From the NCBI GenBank assembly GCA_047967505.1, contig CM106538.1: a stretch of 64,000 bases of DNA; one strand, written 5' to 3'. A program made the position numbers and the translations under genes. Source of the DNA: Dipteris shenzhenensis (lineage: Eukaryota; Polypodiophyta; Polypodiopsida; Gleicheniales). The notes under the pieces are model-generated. The model was not told where the DNA came from and ran no database searches. It was given only the letters and a program-made list of their open reading frames with translations. Shown one piece after another: positions 35,701 to 47,970 of this stretch. Numbering within the stretch: position 1 is the first letter of the stretch; the number at the start of each line of letters is the position of its first letter.

Positions 35701-38700
35701 GTCAGTGAGTCACGCATCTCACCCGAGTCCCAAATGCCCTGCAAGGCTGAAGTAATATGATCACCTATCATATCCCAAAAGGCTATAAAAAAAGGAGTAA
35801 GACCATCGGAACCAGGGCATTTGCGCTTATGAAGGGCAGAGAGAGCAGTCTTGAATTCTGTGTTGGTAAAGTGTGCATCAAGTGAGCATAACATCTCTGG
35901 GGTGACCAACACAGGTAAACTCTGCCAAACTTCATCTCTAGCCACCCCTCTGGCCTGTGAGTTCGGATCTGCGGAAAGTAGGGAGGCATAGAAAGCTGTC
36001 GCTAAGTGCATGACAGTCTCCGGATGGGACTGCAAAACGCCGTCAGAGTCAATAAGCTGCATGACACTCTCTACTATGTCTGGGACCAAGTGTAGAGAAG
36101 AAGTGTTTATTGACTCTCCCTCCCATCTGTATCCAAAAGGACTCCCGTGCATGGAAGGCATACTCTGCTCTCTGATCAAGCAAGGTCTACAAGTGAGCCC
36201 TTGCCGCAGCAAGGCGCTCCTGTATCCAAGCATCTGATGGTCGTTTCTGCTCCTCCCTCTGTAAGGCTGCCAACTGCCGGCGGATACCGATCTCTCGCTT
36301 GAGTACCTTACCTTGTCGAGCACTAGCAACGGAGTGATAAAAGTTGCTGATACTGGCAAGTACTGTGGCCACATGTGAAGGACCGGCCACCCCCCGTGCA
36401 TATGAGAAACCCAGATCTCCAACACTGCCTCTGCGAGAGTCTCATCCGTGTATAAGGCGTCGGGGATCCTGATGCTGTGAGACCGTCCTCTCAGATGAGG
36501 CTCTGAGATGGACAAAATTACCAAAAAATGGTATGAAGTGGAAACACCGCGTGCAATGCAAACTGTCCCCCCTCTATCAAGAGCCCAATCACCCACATAG
36601 AATCTGTCAATCCGAGCATGGATAGGCATCTGCACCCTATGGTTCGACCACGAAAACAAAAGTGATTGAGACTGAATAAGAAATGCATCATCTAACCAAA
36701 CATCTCTGGCACTGAACCTGAACAAGAAGGCATCCCAAGCTGCTCTCTCAAGGAAGTGGATACCACCTTCTCTGCCCCCTTTCTTATCAGAAGGTGCCTC
36801 AACCATGTTGAAGTCACCTCCAATAATCCACGAATCCACCATGTCAGCCCACGAGAGCAACTCTTTCCAAAACAAAACATGGTCCCCTTTGTTGTTCGGA
36901 GCATAGAGGTTGAGGAAACCAACCTTACATCCGTCAATCAGAAGTAAAACCCACTAGGCCCTGGAGGGGGTTATGGTACCATGTCCAATGACCAGAGGGA
37001 GAATAGAATCTCAAACTGAAATGCATGTACCTCCTCTGGTTCCCAAGGCAGGAAGAATGTCTCTGACTTGGAGCAATCTCTGACATCTAGTTTGTGTTTC
37101 TAAAGAAAAAGAATGTCTAGGGAACCACCTGAAACACCTGGATGGAGCTCATTCCTGATCAGCTGTCTGCGACGGCGATGAGGGATGCCGCCCGATCCTT
37201 GTATATTCCAACTGGCATCCTCATTGGCAGGAGAAAGTGGGTTGGAATACCTTACCCGACCTGGTGGCGGAAAAAGAAACCTCTACCGGAGCAAACCTCC
37301 TGCCATATACACGAGGTCCAAGGGGAGGAAAGTCCACAGGTGAGAGAGAGAAGGATCTCTCAAAAGGGATGCTGATAACTGGCTCTCCAAAAGTAGAGGG
37401 TACAAAATCATCATCTAGGAGGCTAGAGAGGTCCTCCAAAGCGAAAAATGAGTTCCGTTGAGCCAGTCCTAGGGAGGGGGTACGAAGGATTCCTACCGAA
37501 GCAGGAAGAGAATGTAAGACCCCCTTCCCTCTGTCCAAAGAGGGAGGCACCTGTACTGGATCTTGATCAAAAAGTGGTGCAGACAAGGTACCACCAACCT
37601 GGGCTGCTGAGGAAGGTACAGCCTGATCCAAGGGTGGAGTCGAACAAGGCTCCTGAACACTAGTCTCCTCCCGAGGCTCCAAGGGGGTAGTCTCCAAAGA
37701 GGTGGAGGTGTGAACTAAAAGTAGAGGGCCTAACCGCGACCGGAACCCACCGTGGGCTAGAGGTGGTGCGGGGTGCCAAAGGGACTCGAGTAGCCCTAGG
37801 AGGGGGGGGAGCCCATGTTTGAGGCCATGTCTGTGGAGCGGTAGGTCCTGCTCCTGCTCTCTGTCGTAAGCTAGTACGAGCTGGTTGCTTTCTGGGCCTC
37901 TTTTTCTTCTTTGGGCAATCTCTGGCGAAGTGCCTTGACGATCTGCAAATCCTGCACTGGTCCTGCCGACCTGCAACCTCAAATCTCTGGTGGAAGAAAG
38001 ACCCATCGGGTCGCTGTAGCATGATGTGGTCATCTGAAATATCGGGGTCCTGAACAATGACCCTAACCCTGGGTACCCCATCCATCCTAACCGCCTCAGC
38101 AGCCGAAGACGGCTCGCCAGGGAGAGGGGGGATCTTTGCTACCACACCAAACCTCTCGCCAATAACTGAAAGAAGCCGGTGATAAACTGAGGGAAGACCA
38201 GGGAACCTCATGAAAACAGAAACTCCCTGCGTGTCCTCTTCAACTAAGTCAAATCCCAATTGAAAAGGAAACAAAAAAATCCTCCTGTAGCCTAGAAGTA
38301 GAAACCCGGCTTGTAGCAGGTCTCTCGTGACGTCCGGGGAATCTAGGCACACCTGAAAGAAACCCCGTCCCAACAAACGAACATCCTTGAGGTGGGGGGC
38401 GAGGTCCTGAGGAAGCGCTGCCAGCATCCAATCTCTAGCTTGTGACCTGGAGGGGTGTGAGCCATGAATGCGTGCGAAGAGAGTCGTGGAACACTAATGC
38501 TCCAAATCCTTTTGCAACTGCTGCAGCTCGTCTTTTGAAAAAGTGATAGTTCTCGTGGCCGGTGTGAGCGGAGACGGATTGACTGAATGGGAACCCATTC
38601 GTCAATCGAGGTGTGTTGGCCAATTCAAACACAAAAAATAAAAAACTCCGTCCGCTTTCCTGAAACCCAAGAGACCCCTATAAGCGAATAGGGGTACTCT

Positions 38701-41700
38701 AGATGAAGGAGTGGGTGAAGGAAGAAGGGAGAGAGAAGAAGAAGCCAAGGAGGAGTCAGTAAGGGGGCAGCAAGGAGGAGGAGGAGAGGAGGGGAGGATA
38801 GAGGAGAGGAGGAGTGGAGGAGAGGGGGAGGAGAGGAGTAGAGGAGAGGGGAAGGAGGAGAGGAGGAGAGGAGAGGGGAGGAGAGGGGGCCTCGAGCGGG
38901 GGGGGGGGGGCAGGAAGAGCAGGGGGGGAGAGGAGGGGACGGGGGGGGGACATGCAGGCAGCAGCACGGGGGAGTAGGCTGCAGCGGGGGAGGAGCAGAC
39001 TGCAGCGCAGGGGGGGGAGGCTGCAGCAGGTAGGAGGGAGGGGCAGCGCACAGGGGAGAGGGCAGCGAGGAGGGAAGGGAGAGGGCAGCGAGGAGGGAGC
39101 AGGAGGAGCAGCAGGAGGAGCGGGGAGAGGAGCAGCAGCAGGGAGGAGGAGCAGCAGGAGGGAAGGGAGGGGGCAGCGAGGAGGGGAGCAGGAGGAGCAG
39201 CAGGAGGAGCGGGGAGAGGAGGAGCAGCAGGAGGAGCAGGGAGAGGAGGGGAGCAGCAGCGTGCTATGACATTTAAATATTTTCTCCGCTCTACACACAA
39301 CTTTGAACATTCTACATATGGATAGCCTGGCTTTATGGGCAATCAATGGAACTAGACACAAAAGTGGCCATTAGAGAGCTGGTAACATGAAAATTCTTAG
39401 AGAGTATAGAAGGACCATGATGAGAAGATGGTATTTTGACCACCCCTTGAAAGACAAGAATATCTCAAAGAGGAAATCACTTTATTCAAAAGACAGCTAA
39501 TGTGCAATATTAGGGGCAGCTCTCATGATCTTTAAGTGGAAGCAGGCAGATGGACTGAATCTCCAAAGGAAAAAAAAACTTGTAAATTGTGCCACGCAGA
39601 CAGCATATCAGATGAACACCACATGCTTCTCCACCACAAAGCGTATTGATACATCAAGGAGAGACACATAATATAAGACTTGGAACTGAAAAATCTGCAA
39701 TGCCCTTTAAATAACCAGCCAAAGAGCAGGGTTGAACATTAAGGGGGTAATGGAAAACCTAAGAAAATATTAGATATGGCACAACATTAAATATAGTGGA
39801 TGCAATTACATAGCCATATGAGATAACTATAAAGCAACAATTTGTACTCATTGATGAGCATTTCTCATATTACCCCATAGATCATGTTGAGTCTCCATAG
39901 GATGTCATATAATATCATATCATATGGAGAAGAAGTGATCGGGAGACATTGAAGGACCGCAAACATATTCACTCTCTTCGACGTGGGGAGACAAACCACT
40001 AGAGTGACGATAGCACTTGTCAGACAGCGGGCACCATCACCAAGACTACAGAGGAGGATGGCCTGGACAGGTCGAGAGACAGCACTGTTCTATCACTGAC
40101 TGTCCCCCTCGATGCCAGCCCTCACCCAATCCTAAGCCACTGTCAGACGAGCTCCTCTTGCTTTCCTCAGCTGTCCAATGGAGTTGGTTCCATAGATATC
40201 ATTTTCTTTTCCCAAAGAAAAAAACTTGCTCTTGATGCTAGGAAAAACAGCCATACAAATCAGCAATTCTTCAGACGTTGATCATGGGAAACGTAATACC
40301 AAAAAAGTGGCTGAAAGGGAAATCAGCCTGTTTTCACAGAACCCAACTTGCTGCCTAGGGACTCTCTGAAAGAGGGGGTAACAACCAAGGAGGAGCTATA
40401 CAATCAGTCAATCCCTCGTGTCGTGAAAATATAAAATATGCCTGCAGGCCAAGCCTTGCAGAAACGCCGACAGTTGCTCTAGATCCCACCATATGCAAGG
40501 TGTATATGCTATCGTGCCAGATGGCGACCAGAGTGGCCGTGGGTGAAACAGAGTGCTCGCCCATCACAAAGCTCCAACGTGCAGCCCAGATGTTCCACGC
40601 CGTAATGCTGGCCACTATCTCCCAAGCACTATCTCTGAAGAGGAAAGGGGGTTATGCTGAGCCGATGGAGTCGCCTCATGTAGCTCAATCTGAAGGATGC
40701 CGTGGCCATATATCTTGTAAGTTGGGGAGACATCATCAATGGGGAAGGCATGCCCTCCCTCTATCAACCAGGCTGCCGTACCCACGTGAAGTCTCTCTAG
40801 ATCCTCTAGACGCGAGTCACAATCCCAACATATCCTATATGCTTTCGAACAGCTCCATAAGCAGTGGGAAATCGACTCAAGAACTCCGTAGTGCATATAT
40901 GATACCGTCCATCCGTGCGCCTCTGCTCTGGCCATGGTCCAATGGGAAGACCCTCATGAAACCAATTGGAAGAAATACGAGATCTTTCGTGGCCACAAAT
41001 TGGACCATGGCCACACCCACAATCTAGCTCTAACCTCCTAAGGCACCTGCTACTTTGCCCAATGTCTCTCGCGAAGGAGTCCAAGCTTACGCCTCCAGCT
41101 AAAGACATCGTCCTATATGTGTCTTGTGAGAGAAAAAGGGCACCTCGTCCACTCGCTCAGATCCCACTAAACCTCACGCAGGGGATGGCCCTCCCAAATC
41201 AAGCACCATCAATGTGCATCCTGATCCGAAATGCCAAAAGGGTAAAAAAACCAGTCCTTGCCCAAGAGGCCCACTACCTTAATCATCTACCCACTAAAGC
41301 AAATCCAGGCTCCCATCCATCTTTGGGTCACTCACATCAACTGTCTGAAGGAGCCCTCTTGGCCCTACCTTGAAGAAACGGGCCTGGCCTATGTATCGAA
41401 ACATAATCTGCAAGGGTACCCCAATCCTGGAGACCTGCCCAGCCCACTTGCTGGCTACATAAATCTTTAGTACCGATTGCCACGACTCAGGAATGGCTGT
41501 GTCTATCTCCGTCATCCTTGAGCCATCTCCTTGAATATGAGAAAGAGCTCCAAGCCGTGCCTCTATGTCCATGAGGAGCCTCCTCCAGGTCCCAAAGGAA
41601 CTGACTTGACCGCTATCCCACTGTGCCCAACTTATGTGGGTCCATTGTCCAAGCATGAGACCATCTTGATCTCGTTCTCGGGATGCCTCTCACAATCCTC

Positions 41701-44521
41701 CCTGCACCAGGGAGGAGCCCAAATGAGTCAACCTGCCAATCGCTACAAGAGTCTAAAAAGACTTCGTATCAATCGGGAGCCCTTCACCATTAGGAGGGCC
41801 CTTAAGAAGATCCATCTATGAGACTGTTGCCACTGGATTCCAGTTTGTGGAGTGTTCTTGAGTATCCCTCACTGTAGAAGGGGCTTCTAGGGCCCTGTGC
41901 CTGGGGTAAGACCTCTCACTACTAGTTTGCCTAAGAGGGCTCTGCTCTGCATCTTTGGGTCAATGATGCCCAAGCCTCTTGGGGCATGATTACTGTCTAC
42001 TAAGAAACTCTGGCTTTGGTATTCCTTGTGCCATCTGATCCTGCCCACAAGATGTTACGCACTAAACTTAAAGCGCCTAAGTTGTCCGATGCATCCCAAT
42101 GAAAACACCAACAAGATGCTATGTACAACGCCATGGCAAGAAGGCCCTATTTGGCCACCACAGCCCTGCTTGCTAGAGAGAGTTTGGCCGAGCTCCAATA
42201 CAAACGCTTGCGCCGCACTCTCTTCGAAATTGGGGTAATTTCAAATCTCGAATCTTCTAAACCTCCTCAATCCCTATTAGGAAGCCAATGGATTTGGTCC
42301 AATTGATCCTAGCCCCAGAGTCCTTGTGGTAAATGTCCAAGGCACCCCTGACCGCCTCAACACTCGCTACTTAAACCCTCCACGTAAAGGACCGTATCAT
42401 CAGCGAACTCCACATCTAACAACTCTTGCCGAATCAGGAGTCTCATCCTGATGAGGCTCCGTGACTTGAGAGCTAGAAAGCAGCCCAGCACCTCAGGTAC
42501 AAAGATAATGAGAACCGTGTGGCCACCGATAAGCATCTAGCTCGAGCTTCCCTTATACAGCGTTGATACTCCTCTGAACCATCTTAGTGATCAAGATCTT
42601 ACCAACTCCGCTAAAAACACAAGTGGAGTTATTAGCACATGTAACAATAACCCCCTTGAGTGCATCTCCCAATAGCATAAACGAATGGTGGTGTGCTGTA
42701 ATGTCCTTGCTAGCACCAATACCAAAATACCATGCATGGGAATTTGCCACCCACATGCATACCAAAGGACTATTGATGACTATTATAGCAGCACAGATAT
42801 TCTCATGCACTCACATGGGTACCTATGTAAGCACACATTAATAGATGCCTATGATGTGTACTTACAACATGTAATAGCACTTGCTAACATAGACATGGTA
42901 CCCTCTTGCAATGATTCAATGGATGGTACTTTGTAGCGTTGACAACACCGTTATTCACACATCCCAACTTTCCTTAGTATTTTAATATTTCGTATTTATT
43001 TTGTTGCACATGTTACTGATATTTGTGTGGATTTTTGGTAGATTTTTTTTTGTAGGATTCTAACAATCAAAATCCATCGCTTTAGTCCATGGAATACTCA
43101 TCTTTCAATGTGTGCATCAGACAATATTTGATGACAGTTAGTGAGGACTAGGCTAAAGGGATCAAAGTTATACAAAGGCCAAGAGTCATAAAGACACTCA
43201 ACTTAGTTGTACAAAGACCAACGCTGCATTACCCTTCAATAGATTTAGTTATGGAATGCACATAAGCGAAAGGCCTACTCACCAATGTATTTCGAGAGTG
43301 TACAATGATTTTTAGAGAAGATGGTCTCCTAGACATTTGACCAAGCGAAATGCTAGTCATTGCTGCACTTAAGGAACTCACTTATGGTCTATAGCAGACT
43401 AGTCCATAAAAAGTTGGGTTAAATTTTGAGACCTCTAGCCTAGGTTTTGGTATTAGAAAGTCTATAGGTTTGACTTTTAAATTTAATTAGATGTACGGAA
43501 AGGGCATCACCCGGAAGAGAGGGACACGATGAGTCAAGCCCATGTCATCTACCATGAACCCCTAGTGCCAAGGAATGAAGTACACAAGGTGCAGGCTGAG
43601 AAAAAGAGGGCTATCCTCCACAAGGGACAAAGTGGTGTCGGGGCAGCTCAACTGGAGAAGGAAGATATCTCTCCCTTGGATAGTGACCTCTTGGATGTCG
43701 TCACTCGCTAGTGCCAAGCTCACCTAAATCCAATCATGCACTTGCTTCCTCCTCGGAGTGAGGCCCACGATCCGACCCACTATTTCTTTGTCCTGAAGAT
43801 TTAACTGCTTGCTTAACCTCTTGCTTGTCTGCTCGCGAAAGAAGAACCTTAACGGCTTGGAGAGTTGAGCCCCTTTGGCCTGACCAAAGGTCACCACCAA
43901 GATCCTTTCTACTAAGTCTACGCAAAGACTCACCGTTGCTGAAGGAAGAAGGGGAAAATAAAACAAAGAAAGACCAGCCCGGGGTTCTAGCAGAGATGCT
44001 GCTCCAAAGCTTCGAGGGACTGGCGAAAAAGAGGGAAAAAAGCCACCAAAATCCTGCCGCAACTGATGTGAACCAAGGCCTGCGAACACTCAGCAAAGTA
44101 GAGGCCGCACAGAAAAGAACACAGCCCTAGAGGGCTCCCAAAAGGTGGACTGGCTGCTACCACCAAGAGCCAGTCCCCAGCGGCTCAAAGGGAGCTTAAC
44201 GGGCAGCAAGACTCTCTTGTAGGGGCCAAAGGCACACCTAGAGAAAATGGATCTACAGGTTATGCACATTGGCAGAGGTGGAGACAGAGGAGCATTTCCA
44301 ATGTACCTGACAAGTTTACTATGATATTCGAGGACGGTACCACTGTCTCTTTCAAGGGGGTCACACTTTTGGGCCTCTCTCCCAGCTGATTCACTTTCAT
44401 GACCAGGTTTGCATGGATCTCTATCTGATGGAGATGCTACGGGAATATTTCTTTCTTTCTTTCTTATGTAATGTTCTTTTTTGCTTCCATAGATCAATTG
44501 GCCTTCTACAAGTGTTAACAG

Positions 44522-44553
<32 letters not shown>

Positions 44554-47500
44554 GCCCCTCCCTCCCTCCCTCCCTCCCTCCCTCCTGTCCAGCTCTCTCC
44601 CTCTCTCCGGGCTACTCACCTTGCTCCCGCCTGCAAACGACCTGCTGCAGCTCTCGTTCGTACAAGCTCCTGCTCATGCCAGCTCCCGTCATCACTCGCG
44701 ACCTACTGCCTCGCTCACGCGGCCCCTTGCTGCTCCAGCACGCCTGTGGTGCACTGTTGTTGGCGCGCTGCTGCTGGCACCTAGCCTGGCTGGCCAGGGA
44801 TGATGAGGGTGCAGGCGCACCCCCTGCCATGCTGATGGCGGTGCCTTTACAGGCCCCTAGCTTGGCTAAGCCAAGCTGGGCTGCCATTGCAGCCTTGGCC
44901 TTATCTAAGGCCCCAGGCGGAGACCTCTACCATCGACTCCCCCCCCCCCCCCTTCTTCTTCCACCTCTGCTGCGATTTTGGAAGAGGCGTCCACCTGCAA
45001 CAAACCAAAGAAAAAACAGCGATTTCAAATTCAATTGATTTCTCAAAAAGAGCACGAAAGACCTTGAGGTGAGCATTCAGAATTTCAGATTTCAGCACAA
45101 TACTCAAGAAGGGATAATGTAGAGCCAAATGTCCAGTACGGTCTGTTCGGTTGACATGACAACAAGGGGAGAAAAAGAAAGGAAGTGTAGTGCCATTTGG
45201 GCAAGTGCACAGAAGATAAGTGGGGAGCATGTCAAAACATGCATAAATACCATGAGAGACATTTCCAAAATGCATGATGGTGATATCGAAAACTTACAGA
45301 AGATGTTTGGGGGCAGCAAAGAGGGAGATATTGATGACATCAAACAGGAAATGTGCGCTTCTTTGGAAGAAGAAATGAATAAATGGAGATCAGAAATGCA
45401 ATTCCAAATGGGGATCAAAATTGGTAAGATGCGAGAGGAAATGACCCGCTTGGTTGATGCCAAAACCAGCCACCACACATTGATGATCAAGGCACTCAAA
45501 ACGCAGATTGCCAAGCTAAGGATGAGAATGAACTATTGAAAGCTCGCACTCCACTTGAAGAAGGAGAGATCCAACCATCTCTAAATGAGGAGCTGAATAT
45601 GCTAAAAACAGAGAATGAAAAGCTTAAGAAAGAGATGGCTGCCCTACAAATGACAATCCAAGGGAAACATGAGGAGTTTTCCAAACAAATAGATAGAGGC
45701 AATGCTGAGATGAAAGAGTGGAAAGAAGTGGTCAGTAAGGGCAAAGCAGCCCCAACAAAGAAACAGTTTATCTCCGATGCCTTAGAGGAAGAGAAGAGAA
45801 GAAATAGTAAAGCACTAAATGTTCTCATTAGAGGTCTCACAGTTGGGAACAATACAATGGCGGATGCTGAAGCTTTAATCACTAAGACTGGGCTCAATCT
45901 TACTTTCGAGGCAGCTTGGAGGGTAGGAAAGGATGATGCGCCAACAAGACCTATGATTGTGAGATTTTGGACAATAACAGACTGGTCTACCTTCATGAGT
46001 ATGAGGGGAGCTCTAAAGGGGACTAGAACCTATTTGGATGATGATCTCACGCTCTTACAACAAGAGTACAGAAGAGAGGGGATGATCCGAGTAATGGCTG
46101 CAAGGCAGGAAGGAAAATGGGCTGTATACCGAGATGGCAAAGTAATCATTTGAGAAAGGGTAGAAAGAGGTGGAGGTGACACATATAGTGCATGACGGTG
46201 TCGGGCCTCCGAGAGACAGAGACACAAGGCAGATTGAATATGCCTGTTTGGAACTGTAATCGCACCCTTTGGTCCGATCCAAGTGACTTTTTAGAGATGT
46301 ATATAGATAGAGACATTATCTTCTATTCCTAGACACATGAGAGCCCACAGAGGGTTGCCACAATGACAGGATATAGAGAGTTGAGGAGAGACAGTGGGGT
46401 AAGAGGCTTTGGAGGCGTGGCTGTCCTCTTCAAAACACCCTTGAGACCACTCATATATATGTTGAACGGCGAGAGGAGCATGCACATCATATGTGGATAC
46501 GAGTTCAGCTGCCAGATGCCTGACCGATCTTCATTGCGGTATGCTACTTCCCCCCAGACACGTCATCATATGCCCATGAGGTCACCACAGAGGGACATAG
46601 CCCATTTGAGACGATACATGATGACATCATAGAGTTCTCCAGACAAGGAGACAACCTCCTTCTGGGAGACTTCAATGCAACGACAGGAGATAGACAGGTG
46701 GGCCTACTAGACTTTGCATACAAGAGAGACCCCCACATGGTCCTGGAGCTAGATGCAGCAGAGCTCGGGATCCTGAGACATTCTGCAAATGTCTCACATG
46801 TGACGGCATACTGGGCGATTTTTACTTGAATTGGGAGCAGGTTGCAGAGACCACTCACGAGACAAACCGTCCCCAGAGCATATTCTATTGAGGTCCGACC
46901 TATCACAGCTTTTCTCAAGGGGGATCGACAGAGACAAGGGGTCACTTTGGACATATACCTAGATGAATCCAGGAACATTCCCAAACTCATCCTCTAAATA
47001 CACAACATAGTGTAGTTTCAATCTCATGATAGTCACTCACAAGATTGAAAACCATAAACTTCATCATGCATAGCAAGGACTACCTACTATGACAACCCCA
47101 CTGATGTCATCAGTGCCCAACAGCGGGTGTAGACCATAGCATAAAAAATATGCTCTCACACATACAAATCCACACACCCACACATACTTGAGCATCCATT
47201 TATACAAAGTCTTCGTATTGAGTTTCTGTTGGCACTCCGAAGGTGAAGGGCAGACTCAACCATGACGAAGGCTAGCACTAAAGGAGAACGCTAATTAAAA
47301 GGTAGTCCAAAATCTCTTCATTTAAGCTATGACTGCTTGTGAAGTTAAGCGTTTTCATTTTAGTCTCTCCCCAACGAGCATCTAAATCTAAATCTAGCTG
47401 ATAGGGCAACGCACCATTTAAGATAGAAAGAATTATCACAATACTAGCAAGCCACTTTGGACATAGCCCAAAGACTTCAGGGATTGAGGAGACTGTGCCT

Positions 47501-47934
47501 CCTGCCACAGCACGAGACAGCTTGACAAATGCAGATAATTTTCACAACTCACTAAAGAGCCATCACTATACCGGGCTTCGGTTTTTGAATCCTAGCTCCG
47601 TGACTAATTTGATTCAGTTTGTACTTGATTGATTATGATAATTATGATTTTACTAGTATAGATTAGTACTCAGCAAGGGCCCTAGCACGCCCTTTGCTCC
47701 AGCCCACTGAGGCTTGTATGAGTCTATATTTTTGTGTGCACTTTGTCCCATAGGCCCGCAAGGCCTCCCACGGACGTTAATACATCTCTGTCTCTCTCTG
47801 TCTCTCCCTGTCTCTCTCTGTCTCTCTCTCACAGCAAAGGGCCTGTTTCAGCCCACTGTGGCTTGTATGAGTTACTCTTTGAGTTTTTTACTTTGTCTCA
47901 TCGGTCCGTGAGGCCACCCAAAGACAGTAATACA

Positions 47935-47970
<36 letters not shown>

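Larger units (their letters stand above)
32835..39268 (-). mobile_element. full-length LINE (L1-type with DUF4283 ORF1), mutated
   Basis: Flanked by a perfect 12-bp duplication. From the 5' end (39268): a pyrimidine-rich leader (to ~38640), ORF1 (~38500-37220) with a DUF4283-like domain ([20 protein letters not shown]) and a CX2CX4HX4C knuckle ([14 protein letters not shown]), then ORF2. Endonuclease: [18 protein letters not shown] and [88 protein letters not shown]-terminal zf-[21 protein letters not shown]. The 3' end reads CTTAATAGAAGTCTCTTTTT then A/AT tail. ORF2 has several stops and frameshifts, and the RT box has Leu-Ala-Asp-Asp (LADD) instead of F/YADD, so it cannot move by itself. 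Confidence 0.9.

Noticed and set aside
38602-39361. Long Pro/Leu/Ser-rich minus frames and Gly/Glu/Arg-rich plus frames
   Set aside because: They come from GA/CT low-complexity DNA that is the LINE leader; several frames are open at once and none has a domain.
44413-45038. Ser/Pro/Ala-rich plus frames
   Set aside because: Low-complexity CT-rich leader in front of the L1-type ORF1; composition explains the open frames.
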